Shown piece after piece: positions 37,711-49,810 of a DNA stretch of 64,000 bases. Under the pieces are notes generated by a model, which saw nothing but the letters and a program-made list of their open reading frames with translations, did not search any database and was not told the DNA's origin. This DNA comes from Rhea pennata (taxonomy: Eukaryota > Chordata > Aves > Rheiformes > Rheidae), in contig NC_084669.1 in assembly GCF_028389875.1 (NCBI RefSeq), forward strand, positions 10,342,501 through 10,406,500. Direction: 5' to 3'. Position numbers and translations under genes: made by a program. Within the stretch, counting starts at the first letter, position 1. The number at the start of each line of letters is the position of its first letter.

Positions 37711-39335
37711 TCAATGGAACATGAAAACAGCAGCTAAAGATTAGTGCTGTCATTGTGGACACAGTTTTAGTTAAAAAAGAAAAAAAAGTCTGTTATGCTC
37801 TTGATTTTCATTCAGTGGCCTGTGGGTTACAGTGAGGAAGACCTATCTTTTTTTGCTTCATCCACCATGGGTTCATTGTTACTTGTGATCTGGTTTCACC
37901 TAGCCCTAACAAGATTATACCAGATGGAGCATCCAGCAGTGTGCAAAAAAAAAGTAATTTTTGGATGGCTTCTTTTTCCCCTTGCAGTCTAGAATACAGC
38001 CATGTAGTACTTCTGATCAGGATACAGTATAATTTAATAATTTTAGTAGCCTTAAATCAAGCCGGTCATTATCAAAACACTGATTTCTGAAGCACTCTCC
38101 TGAGTTTTGAGGGATCTTTCTGGAATCAATCATTTTGGCACATCACACAACCAGGAAAAAGACCCCTCCTTCTTCCATGTACTAATTTGTCATAGGAATC
38201 AGTTCTCTTGACCTTGTCTCCTGTGCCAATAGATGACAGTCTAGAGAATATATGTAAAAGGAGCCACAGACTAAGCAAACTATAGATAGTAGATTAGAGA
38301 GTGAAGAACAGTCCAGAAATTCTGCATTAAACCACACAAAATGAAACTTGGCTTCTCTCAGAGATAAAGATTTCTTCTCTATACTGTAGTTTTCCATTTC
38401 CCAAATGTGGTTTCCTAAAGCATGCATTACTTGTAAAAAAGAATATGATGAATAATAGCTATTTCCCATTAATTCTGTTTCCTACAGGGATTTGCTCCTT
38501 GGTGTGATCTCACACATTCAGGGCCAGGTAGGAGTCATATGTCCCAACTGGATCCCGCTTAGTCTGCGGCCCAGGGTGCAATGACACACAGAGAATGAAA
38601 AATGCCCTTCGTCTGCAGCTTGCTGACATTGCCTCTGCAAAAGGCTGCTACGGAAATGAAGTTGATAATCTGAAGGCAGGATATGTCTTCCCCAGCTGTG
38701 TAGATGCTAGGCTAGCACATGACATGGCAGCTGCTGACATAAACTCAGTTTTAAATTTGTCCTTTGTAATATTGCCTTGTGGTCTGGCATGAAACTGCAG
38801 TGATAAGGCATTAGTGCTTCACACTCCCTGGGAAAAGTATCCTCCTGCATGCTGCTGTCTGTGATTTACTGGTCCTCATAATTTTCAGATATCAACTGCT
38901 GAGTCCTGGACAAGAAACAGCAACCTTTTCAGGACCTCCAAGGACCTACACACTGTACACAGAGTCCTCCCGCTATAGATCTTACCTGTTGGATTTGATG
39001 TCCAAGAGCTCTAAAGACCTTTAAAATAGAGCCTGTGGATACTGTAAATGCAGAAAGAAAGAAAGGTTGGTGCTACAAGGGAACACCCATGGAAAACGCG
39101 GTGGTGCAATGCCTCCCAAACTGTGATACATGTCTCATCAAAGCAGGTGAGCCATTTCAGAGCAGTTACACAGGTTGGCCCAGAATCAGGGCCTACACTG
39201 CAACTGCAGTTTGTGCTGTTAGTACAGCTGCAGTAGTAGCTAGACTTTTTCTTTTCTTTTTTTTCTTGAATACAGGTTATGAATCTGCATTTGTGGTTGT
39301 ATATTTTACTTGTGCCCTGGAGTAGGAACATTAAA

Positions 39336-39475
39336 CACCTAATTCTCACAAAACTTCTGTGAGACAAATTCCTTCACACCTCCAGTTTTAGAGACGGAGA
39401 TAAATGAAGTCAATATCAAGCCCAGGACGTGCATGAGGTGTTCCTACTCCTGTGTTCAAACCACAAGATAATTCC
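39336..39475 (-). mobile_element. MIR/CORE-SINE
   Basis: The plus strand follows the antisense MIR order: TAATTCTCACAAAACTTCTG then TGAGAC, CCAGTTTTAGAGACGGAGAT, TCAAGCCCAGGACGTGCATG and CTACTCCTGTGTTCAAACCA. These correspond to CCTCACAACAACCCTATGAG, CCATTTTACAGATGAGGAAA, TTGCCCAAGGTCACACAG and GGATTCGAACCC. Confidence 0.6.
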
Positions 39476-39479
39476 TCTG

Positions 39480-39570
39480 CTTTCAGGCCCTGATTCAGAG
39501 CAAATCAGCTGGAGTCCTTCTATTGAGTTCTCAATCAGCAGTGTAATCACTTTAGCATGCGTCAGGATTA
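39480..39570. mobile_element. Possible palindromic MITE-like relic
   Basis: CAGGCCCTGATTCAGAGCAA then CTGGAGTCCTTCTATTGAGT and CTTTAGCATG resembles a family with GGCCCTGATTCAGCAAAG ends and an AGTCCCATTGAAGTCAATGG centre. It is weak and decayed. Confidence 0.3.
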
Positions 39571-39585
39571 AAACCAGCCTTCCAA

Positions 39586-39840
39586 ACAGGGCCGTGTCTA
39601 TACTGCAAATGCTTTACTGATAAAGGAATACCAGCAGAGTAAACAGACAAAGCATTCTTAGGGCGGTGTAAACTTACACTGGCAAGTCTGCTCTTTGTAG
39701 TGGTATAGTAAAATCATCCCCACAAGCAAAACAAGCACTGTTTTGAGGTATAATTGCATCTACATGTGTAGTGTTTGCTCACCGAGGTGTCAGTCTGACC
39801 AGAACAGCTGTGCTGATAAAAATCTGCAGCAGGGACCTGT
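39586..39840. mobile_element. Possible hAT-like non-autonomous DNA transposon relic
   Basis: It starts CAGGGCCGTGTCTATACTGC, close to the CAGGGCCTTGTCTACACT end of sauropsid non-autonomous elements as I recall them. Internal words such as TACACTGGCA, AGTGGTATAG and GCATCTACATGTGTAGTG fit the same type. The opposite inverted repeat and target duplication are not visible. Confidence 0.35.
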
Positions 39841-40144
39841 CCTTATTTTTATTTATTTATTTTTTTAAGTTCTAAATAATTAATAACTATCAGCACTGAC
39901 TCTCTGGCCAATATGGTGTCAGTTTGTCATAGATTTCTTTAGGGGTTTACAGCAATTGGCTGATTTAAGAAAGAGAAAAGAAAGGAATTTAACATGGTTA
40001 CAAGAACTTGCCTTGGCTGGTATTTAGAAGAGTGCAGAGTTATAGAAATCAGATATACTGTGTGGAAACACCAATTCTGGACAAAGCTAGGCTTTGTGCG
40101 TTTACAGCTCGATTTTCCAAGGCTCTATTCAGCAAAGTCCTGTA

Positions 40145-40176
40145 GCCATAGTCTGCTTGAGCCATAGTCTGCTTGT
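40145..40176. repeat. 16-bp tandem duplication
   Basis: GCCATAGTCTGCTTGA is followed directly by GCCATAGTCTGCTTGT, two units with one difference at the last base. Confidence 0.9.
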
Positions 40177-40228
40177 TCCACAGATGGAGGAAAATGGTGA
40201 CACGCAAGAGATCTCACACGTGGCACCC
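40174..40228 (-). mobile_element. Possible MIR fragment
   Basis: TTCCACAGATGGAGGAAAAT then CTCACACGTGGCA resembles the antisense MIR core (TTTTACAGATGAGGAAAC ... GTCACACAG). It is short and weak. Confidence 0.3.
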
Positions 40229-40334
40229 TCTCCTCTAAGGCTGTTATGATACACTTCCTTTCATCACAGATACAGATAGTCCCTGCATATTACTTCTTAA
40301 AGCACAAAATGAGATGTAAGATCAGAAGTTTTGC

Positions 40335-40355
40335 AAAAAAAAAAGGGGGGGGGGG
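40335..40355. repeat. A10G11 homopolymer junction
   Basis: Ten A are followed directly by eleven G, with further A/G-rich sequence at 40400-40427. Confidence 0.85.
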
Positions 40356-43156
40356 AAGGAGAACAAGGGTTGTACAGGGAATACAATGTAACCAGCCAAA
40401 AAAAAAGAAAAAAGAAAAGAAAAAAACTTTGAGAAGAAAATTCAGGGAGGGAAAATGCTGTTCCTGGGATGCTTTTAAAAAGCAGAAAAAGTCATAGGTT
40501 GACCCGGAAGAACTCCTTTCCATACCTGGATATCAGCTGTTTCCTCCTACTGCTATGTTAGATACAACACATGTTTTGACAGTTTGTTGAGAGCCACTTA
40601 CATGGAACCAGATTTGACTTGATGATGTGAGATCTGATAAAACTTGGTGAGGAAATCCTAATTTAACAATCAATCCCCTGAATCATTTTTCTTTTAGCCC
40701 AAGTGGAATCTAGTTCTGATAACCTAATATGACTTCTCTTTGCTTGTTTGCATATGCCTAATGCAATCAGTGCTTTGTCTCCTGAGTCTCTTCTTCACCG
40801 TGACTATCTCCTTCTCTGTACTCCCCCTGTACTTATTCAAACTATGGTGTCTAATTTACTCAGGTTTTGTTGTTGCTCTCCTTTTTGCTGGAATCTCAGG
40901 AGTAAAAAATCTCATTTTTCCTTCGTTGCAGTCACCATTTCTAACATTTTAGCTCCATTATATTCCACTCCATATATTCCTTCTCTGCTGGCATAACTCT
41001 TCTGAGCCTCTTTTTTCTCATCAACGCAAAGACGAGTTTCATTTGCTTTTTCATCACCCTTCAACAATATACTCCTAAACAACAGCTGCTGACAGGACTT
41101 GGAGAACACATCTCAGTAACACTGCCACTGTCCCTTCTGACTTCAAAGCCTCTAATTGCCACCTAACCTCTGACATTTCTCCTTCTTTCCATATGTACCT
41201 AGATCCTTGTTCTATGCCAGCCAGTATTGCATACATCATCTTTTCTTCCCCTGCATCCAAAAGGAAAAATTAGATAAACAAAGAGAACTGTAGCCCTGGC
41301 AATGTGTCATTTTGTTTTCTACAGACTTTGCCTCCTTACCTTCCAGTTTTTCCAAACTGTCTAAAATGACTCAAGCTCAGACTACTCCCCCTCTCTATCC
41401 CCATACCCTAATCAGAAGGCTATGCTTACTCACTAAATATCACTTCAAATTTTCTTCTTTAAAACGTGCACCTTTTATTCCTGTGTGAACCACACGGCTG
41501 CTGTTCCCCTACAGAGATATGGCCCTAATACCTACCCTGGTGGATGATGAAAAATGAGAAGAATTTTTCCTAGCTGTGTGTACTTAGGAAAGAAATACGT
41601 ATTTTCTTCCCTCCCTTCTGTCTTACTAAGTACGTCGTGGTTGTGATGACATGTCTGAGGTGATTAACCACTCAGTTTGGATGACATGCATAACTCTTCC
41701 ATTTGGCCAATAAAACCTCCTCGTAACTCCTCCCCATGCTTCTCTACAGATCATCCTGCTTCCTATCCTGGCCTTCAACATTCAGAAAAGGTCTTCTTCT
41801 AGCTTGCTAAGAACAAATGGAGTTCACTGAGCTAGCAGTTTTCTTCCACAAATTAGAAAATAACTAAGGAGTTCTCATAGCACTGTGTTGCTGAAAACAA
41901 ATTGGCATGGCTAATTTTGGCCTGACAAGTGCACTTAGGATTCTCTACATTTCCCATAGAGGTCAAGCTTATCAGTTCACACTTGTTAGTGCAAAAATCT
42001 CTTTTCCTATCTTTGTTTCTGCCACTTCTCTTATCCTGTCACTCTCCTGGAGTAAGTGTCCTGGCTGGGCACTTCAGTAGCCATTTTTTGCAAACACTCT
42101 TATTCTATTACAGAAAGATATTCACACATACACACAAATGACAGTAGACTTCAGTGTGGTGCTTATCACAGAGAAAAGACAAGCCAGCCCATCCTACATA
42201 CTATATTGCATGCTGCATTACACAAATATGATCTCTTTTTCAAAAAGCTCCGTTGTCTTCTGGAAGAGACAGGCAACATTTCAATTGCATCTTTTAAGAA
42301 AAAAGTTATTCACACAAAGGACAGAGGGAAGGAGGAAAAAAGTTATCCATGATGATTCATGACTGCAAAGATAGCATTTGCAATTTCCTCTCACTTGTGA
42401 GCCCATGGGTCATGGATTTGGACTGGGTTGGAGTGTCCTGAGGTTCCAGTTTGGGGCTGTTAAGCTGCCTCGCCGTGGGTGGAGCACACTGATCTGCTGA
42501 CAAAGTACTTTCCTTTCCAATGCACGGGAGGAAAAGCTATAGAAACAGAACGTGGCCAGTGATTTTGAGAGGAGACACCCTAACTTCAGGGGATTGGGAT
42601 CTACAGGTGGGAGGTGATTTACTGAGTTTTACAACTTCTGGGAAATTGGCTATGTAAATCGTGTACTGAATCAGACAGAAATGGGTCAAATGGGCTCTGC
42701 TGGACACAGGCTGAATTTGGCCCTGTACCAGCTGTTGCAAACTGCTGCTGGAAGCCTGAAAGGGAGTGATGTAAAGAAGAGCAGGGAGTACGCTGGAGGT
42801 GGAGAGCCCTGCCAGGAGACAGCTGTTCTTGGGACATAGGGACTCAGGACGATAGCCAGCTTGTGTGATGATGGAATCCCCATGGGATGCGGAAGCTTGT
42901 TTTACGGAGCGTTGGACCTCTTGAGAAGTGGGAGAGATTGCCTATGCCTCCCCAAGCGAAGGAAAACCACAAAGGCAGCGTGTGTGACACAGCTCCTTGT
43001 CCAGCTCATTCTGTGGCACATTTCTCTGCTGAGTGAGTCAGAGGTGCTAACCACAGATCCCTGAGGAAAGCAGAGGTCAAGTACTGGACAAGGTGGCTTT
43101 CTGAAACTGGTTTTAGTACATATCTGATCTAAAGCAATAATCTAAAGTCAAGTGGC

Positions 43157-43157
43157 T

Positions 43158-43192
<35 letters not shown>
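43157..43192. repeat. T8A28 homopolymer junction
   Basis: Eight T are followed directly by twenty-eight A, the same layout as the T8A18 tract about 10 kb away. Confidence 0.9.
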
Positions 43193-43195
<3 letters not shown>

Positions 43196-43494
43196 GCAAG
43201 GCAGATAATCCATACAAAGAATTCTTCAATTACCTATTTGTCCTCCATTACTGAGCTTACACAGGGGCAGATCTACCCCGGTGGCTAAGGGACCACCCTG
43301 CCTGGAGTGGGGAAGAGACACTCCATGTGACATGGGGGAGCGGCTCTGCTGCACAGAGTCCTCTCATCTGTCTTGTAGCTGCTCTCTCACCGGTTCATTT
43401 GTTATTCACATGTTTCACTTTGGGAAAGTTTGGATAATCTGTTTGTACCCCACTTCCTATTCCTTGTGACAGTTCCCTTTTCTCATGCTTTCCA

Positions 43495-43540
43495 TGTGTG
43501 TGTGTGTGTGGGGGGGGAGGGTGGTGGTGGTGGTGGGTGG
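43495..43540. repeat. (TG)n, G8, (GGT)n compound repeat
   Basis: About eight TG units, a G-run, then GGT triplets. It is G-rich on the plus strand with quadruplex potential. Confidence 0.9.
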
Positions 43541-46500
43541 AAGACTTCAACAGCAAACAAAATATACCCAATCTGAGGACAGAGAAAATAATCTGCTAAT
43601 CTTGCATGTGTACCAGGAACAACTGATGGAGATAACTGTAACAGTACTTGGCATTCCCTGGCCATGAGAAAAGAGGAGTCTTGATGGGAAAACCAACAAC
43701 TGCCCTCTTTCACAGATTTTGAAGCCTAATAAAGAAAAAATATGCAATAATCTAAGTCAGAACATAGGTTGTTTCTGTATCTATACAAACACCCCTAAAA
43801 GTACACTATGTAGTTTTAGCTTCTTTGATGCACTCAGTCTCTGGAGGAGAAAAAAAAAATGACAGAAGAGAAGGCAAGGGTTATTCCATGTAATATAGAG
43901 GGTTTCGGTCTACAAGTCCAAAGAGGGTGAGGGAGAAGTATTAGCCTCCTTCGTAAGCCTATTAGATGTTCAGAACAGGTGAAACTTCTAGGAAAGTTAG
44001 GGAATTCCAGTACAGACTATTTCACATGTTGCAGTCCCTTGGCAGGTGAGACAATTTGCACAGACTATGGCTGTTTGAATTCCAGAACTCACATTAGGCC
44101 ATTTGAAATTTATTTAACACATGTCATACATAATGCAAGACTTGCTTCAGAGGAATAAGCAAATCATTTGGAAGTGTGCATTTACAGGATCAGAAGTCAC
44201 AGAAACCACCCTCACTGCTTGTCAACTTCCTCAGGGGAAATTGTGTAATCAACTTAATATAGCAGTTATCCTTTACGTTGTCACAGGTCAAGCTCATAGT
44301 TCCTGTATGTCACCACACTTGTTTATTAATCACTCAGGAAGATATTCATCATTTTTATTTAAATTAAACCATACCAAGTGGGGCTAAGCCTGAATTCAAT
44401 ATCCTTTCTCTTTCACAGAAGCTGCAAGAACCAGACTTTCTGTGGTTTAATCCCCACCTTTTGGGGAATAAGATTAAATAACCCACCACCACCACCCTCT
44501 AAATTTAAGTGAAGGTTGCTGAACAACTTATCTCTTCATCACAAACTGTTAAGGAGATAGGTAGGTAAATTGTTCAGCATCTTCTCTTTCATCTGTTCTG
44601 AAACAGCTTGGATCCTGCACCAAATTGCTACCACTGGCATTTTTTTTCCTTCTGCCTTCTCTATTTTGTTTCCTATGTGATTCATGGCAACTCATAAGGG
44701 ACAAAATGAATGAGGGTCATTTGATGATTAGGCATGATGTTCTCTCATCTAGAGCCAGGAGATGGCACTTACGGAAGACAAAGTGAAAACATCACCATTC
44801 CCATGTGGTGCCTGGAGACCTACTAAGTCCATCACACCCCAAGAACTGATCATCCAAAGAGGATCATTCATTAAATAAAAACTACGCAAATTCTGGAAAG
44901 ACAAAAATTCCCCCGTTTTTCCTTCCAAAAATCTCGTAACACTATGATAAAATGTTTTAATAAACGTGCCAGAAAACCAGTACCTATTTCCAGCATTACC
45001 ACAAGTTTCCTTAGGTAGTCCTTCTCTACCTGGATTTTCCCTGCAGTGAAAGTAGCTAATAACAGTTTTGTCTTGAAACTATTTCAGAATATGCCACTTC
45101 GGGATGTCTCCACTGTGCTTAAGTTACATCTGGTTATGCTCCAGAATTGCATTCTGCCAGGTCAAGAGCTTTTGTTCACTGGGAATTAATTATGAAAAGC
45201 CTTCATCTCCAAAATGTATGGCTACTCCTTGTTTGCTGCATACATGCTTTTCACTTTCTCATTTTTAAATGAGTTGAAAATGGTAACAAAGGAGATAATC
45301 CTCCTTTGTGAGTATTCCCATAATTAGCAGCACACACATCTGGATAGAGTTTCAATAGCTCACTGTTACTCAAACAATTTGTAATCACACAGACCGTGTA
45401 GTGAACTAGCAGACCAGAGCATATAGCTTTTCATTATTATGTGGCATACAGCACCCATAATATACAAATAAACTCAAAACCTGCAGCAGCAACAATGACA
45501 CATTCTATGTGGCCTTATTCACTAAGCAGCTCTCTAAGAAGTCTTTATCAAAAGATGCAACACATTACTAATTATTTTGGGTTGTAAGCAGCCAGGAGGT
45601 GTAGGAAAATCTTGCTGCATCTATTCAACATTCTAAAAAACCAAGTCCAGCAGCATTTATAGGATTTAAAAATAAAGTCTATAAAAGCCTAGAGCTCACA
45701 GCTTAGTTATGTGGGTGAACAGTGCCACATAACATGTAACAGTAGCCGATTTTACAGGATATGTAACAATACATACCAGCATAGCCAAAGGCAGGATCAA
45801 GCCCTTAAAATTTTATATTGTGCTTGGTACTCAAAGATTTGTTTCAGTCTGAATGCAATGACTCATAGTCTCCATTCCCCCAATGTTTTATCCCTTCCCT
45901 TACTCATGACCCAAGCTAACTTTCCTTTAAAATGCTCTGGATGCAGAATCACTTCTTAAAGCCTAGCATTTATGGGTTTCATCATACAACCTGTACTCAC
46001 AGGAGGAATCCCAAATGACGTGAACAGAACTACCTTCACAAGGACAGTGAAACAGGCCTGTCTAGAAATGGTTAGTACAGAAAGAACAGATTTATTCCTG
46101 CTCCTTGGCTGAAGTATTTATCTTTTAACGACATACTGCCCAGAACTCCTTGGCACAGAGCTAACTAGAAAACCTTTCGCCAAATTGTTCAGCACCTACA
46201 CAGCTTTTCAAGAATCACATCACAGCCCACACTGAAATATATTCACTGGACAGCTGATTCATTTCTACATGTATTTCAGTAGTTTCAAAAGGTATCTCTA
46301 TTAGTTGCTGACTACAAGCCTTTATGTTAAAAATTTAATATTACAGGAACTGATGATACACTGAATCAACCCCGAGTTATGGAGAAGTAGTACAGGGCTG
46401 TAAAAAAATTCAAGATCAAAATTTCTCTGAAGTCAAGGGTTATTAAAGGAAAGTACATATCCATGAAATGTTTTCTATAGAAAACATGATTGTAAACTGG

Positions 46501-47476
46501 ATGAATATGACTTAGTAATGATAGCCTGGCATAGTCAATTAGGAGTTTTCCCCACGGCTCCTGTTACTGATACCCATCTGAATCTAAGGAAGTAATTTTT
46601 AATCTGAATATGCCTGTGTTTGTCCATTTGCATAACACAGAATAGTACAGCAATAACTGCAGTGTTACCGTCCTCCAGAAGAAATTGTTAGTCTTTGCAC
46701 CTTTTCCAACTTGCCTAGACAACTCTGCTTTTGGAAGCTTCCAAGGAGAAAGAACGGGCTTGAAAACGTTTATTTCCTGCAGGAGGACAGAGCTCAGACC
46801 CTTACGTACTGTAAGGGCTTTCGGTGACAAGACCAAACCAGAGACCTTGCTGAGCTTTCCAGCACGATCTGGTGCTCCAGTATATTTTGGAGCATTGCAA
46901 GGCCAGTCTCCTCCCACCCTTCCAAATCCTGCAAAATGCTTTTTGATTGACATTACATACAGCAAGGCTTGTTAAACTGAGTTGTAGGAAATATATTAAT
47001 TTATCCTTTTTTTTTCTTTTAACTTACATATTTACATAGTCCTATTAAATAATAGATCTTCAATATTAAAAGTTGATATTCACCAAGCCCTGAAGTCTGC
47101 ATGTGAAATGCGTTCTAGAAGCACAAATCCAGATGACAATTACCTGGGTGTTTCGACTACTCCTAGTGCTACAGATCTAGGTGGAAGTGACAACAGAAGC
47201 TTCCCTGCCAATCCCATACCTTTTTTAACCAAATACAAGCAAAGATTTTCTTCTTGTATGTCACAACACGTTCTTATTTCTCAGAGGTTTTGTATAGCTA
47301 CATTAATGCACAAGAAATGTGTTGAGGTGATGAGTCGAAAAACACAATGAAGGTGCCAATCAAAACTTAGTATACTGATAAACACAGAGGAAATTCAAAC
47401 TTAGGCACAAAAGCTGAAGCTCAAGGCCCACAGGAAATAAAAAGATTATATAACCTAAGGAGAGTTATCTTTGATT

Positions 47477-47493
47477 AAAAAAAAAAAAAAAAA
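47477..47493. repeat. A17 homopolymer
   Basis: Seventeen uninterrupted A. Confidence 0.85.
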
Positions 47494-48499
47494 GACTTTT
47501 TAATGAAATTCAAATCATTAATTATTTCATTTTTAGAATGTAAAGTTACAATAAGCTGCAAAATCTCACGTACAAACTGTGCTGGGTAAGCTCATTTTGA
47601 ATATAACTAAACAATATATCAGCAAAGTATTCCTTTCAGCTTCCCAGAGACTTGTATATTGCCAATTTATAATTAGTTGCAGATTTTCAATTACTTTCTA
47701 GCTAACAAAACAGTTTCATTTGCATTGTTTACTTGCCACTTAACTCAAATTGTACCCAAATTGGTTATTTTAAAATGTGACACAGATTTTCAGGGCCAAA
47801 GCAAATTCTATATATTTTAGTGTAACAAGCATCTGTATTTCAGTCTTTAGTGATAAAAGTGTACAGGATTTGGCCAAAACTCAATCAACTCCATCACAAT
47901 CTCAAAATGCCTCCTGTGCAATTTGTCAAAAGCAGATTTCTTGGCAAGAACACACAAAACTAGAGCAATGTATAATGAAGAACATCATAATCTCAGAAAG
48001 TACGTAAAGTTTGTTTTGTGTACTAATTGAAACAGGGAAACCACTGTAGGCACATTTAAATTCAACAGAAGATCAAAGAAAATAACCATCAAAATATCAG
48101 CCATTGCTACCGTGCTTAAATATAGTCCACTGCATTTGGTTTTATTTCTGATAGCCTCATCCATCAGAAGCATACTAAATCCAAGGTGCAGAAATTTGGG
48201 GGTAGCGTGACTAACATGACTAATTTCATTTGGTGTTATCCAGTACCAGGCAGGCCTTAGCTAACTCTGTTACATGATATTCTTTATGATAATGTACATT
48301 GCTAAAAGATTTAAGAATTGCCTGTCTGCAGCAATAGCCAGTGCCAAGAGATTCCTTTTACTAGGCAAAAGAAGTGTTCTCCACCCCCTCTCCTTCCACA
48401 TATCTATTGAATACAGGTGACTTTCAACTTTCAGAATAGTAGGTGGATCAGCCTCTGATCAGTCTTTGCTACAATACTTTCTATGTAGTTTATCACCCT

Positions 48500-49810
48500 T
48501 CTCTTTCCCATACTAAATAATAGAAGTTTTTAATCTTTTCTCATCTAGAATTTCCTATTGAACGTTTACAATTGCTCAGAAAATTCTTCCGGTTTTGCTG
48601 GAAGGTGTGGGAGGACACCTGCTATCGGGGCTAGACAGTTGCTTGCAGATAAGCACACGCCCTTCAGAGAGCAAAACTCTCCATCTCTTCCTCACTGTGC
48701 CTTGAGAAGTCCCCATGCAAACAAGTGCGACAGCATCAGTATCAGTGGCCTGGTGAATTATGACAGATTCAGACCTTACAAGTTCACTCTAACTGGATGC
48801 ATATTTCTCATGTACATACTTCTTTTACCTTTTCTGTGACAAATCTTATTCAAAAATCACGTTATCTAAACTAGTCTAATTTTCTTGAGCTATTCTAGAC
48901 TCTCCCCTCTTCTCTTCCACAGCCCTAATGTAGGCTTTGGCTGCCTCTGTAGTGGAGCACCCCGACACGAACACACGTGGAGATCAAAGAGCCACCGTGG
49001 CCAAGGCTGATCAAAGGAGATGGGCAGACAGGGCAAGTTCACTAGAGCCTGGACTCTGATACACCTTCCCTGGGACTTTTTAGACTGAACTTTGATTTTG
49101 TTCTTGGATTGGGGCTGGTATGTGTTTCATGAATTGCACTGTTTAACATTAGGTGGTACAAATAAGCAGATGATGCTTTTTCAGTGGAGAAGCATCTTCT
49201 AGGGGGAAGTGTTATTGCTATTTTTCACTATATTTTCCTGTTTCTTTTCAATACTGTGTGACAGCACTAGGGTCAGCATGGCACAGACCCTTAATGCTAA
49301 CCTACAGCATTCCCTAGGGAATATTGCCTAATTATATTCTATGCACAATAGCAATTTAATAAAATATATACATTAAATAAACTGAAGTCTACCACTCCCA
49401 GCCCCACTCTTGAATACCCATTATTGTTTCCTTCCAGCAGTAAGAAATCGCCATTTAATCTTACTTTTAACTTTCAGTCTTTAAATCGGTTTTAAATCCA
49501 TGACAAGACTTTACATCCTACCCCATTGTTAGCGAGATTCCTTAATTGCCTCCTTTAAAAGACTTTATCTAACCCTTTTGAAAGTTTAAATAAATTATAT
49601 CCACTGGTTCTCCTTTATCCATTATTTGTTAACTATTTCAAAGAAGTCTGACAGGCTATAGAAATTGTGCTGATTTGTCTCCATCATATTATCCTCATCT
49701 AGGTGCGTTATAACTTGATTTTTAATCATTCTCTTAACCATATTTCTTTATACTGAAGTGCCTTCTAGGTTTATAATTTCAGGAATCACCTGAATCACTT
49801 TTTTTAGAGA
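48500..49810 (-). mobile_element. Ancient CR1 LINE relic, RT region, broken
   Basis: Three collinear antisense blocks remain: ACTAAATAATAGAAGTTTTT then TCTTTTCTCATC (about 48505-48565); GAGCTATTCTAGACTCTCCC (about 48880-48930); and a long block at 49400-49805. In the last block the minus strand at 49619-49575 translates as DKGEPVDIIYLNFQK. This matches the CR1 reverse-transcriptase palm segment VDxxYLDFxKAFD, with the catalytic Asp changed to Asn and a stop soon after. The block ends with ATACTGAAG ... GGTTTATAATTTC, the antisense of the following RT region. It is clearly non-functional. 48570-48870 does not align and may be an insertion. Confidence 0.75.

Larger units (their letters stand above)
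40430..48490. other. Intron, no gene seen
   Basis: 40740-41560 is markedly pyrimidine-rich on the plus strand. ORFs up to 133 codons (46564-46965 minus) show no domain. A 7-bp-arm hairpin CCCTTAC-GTACT-GTAAGGG lies near 46799-46817. No exon or recent transposon is recognised. Confidence 0.45.

Noticed and set aside
46564..46975. Overlapping 133- and 96-codon ORFs on opposite strands
   Set aside because: No domain is seen and both strands are open by chance. The nearby CCCTTAC/GTAAGGG hairpin is too short to mean much.
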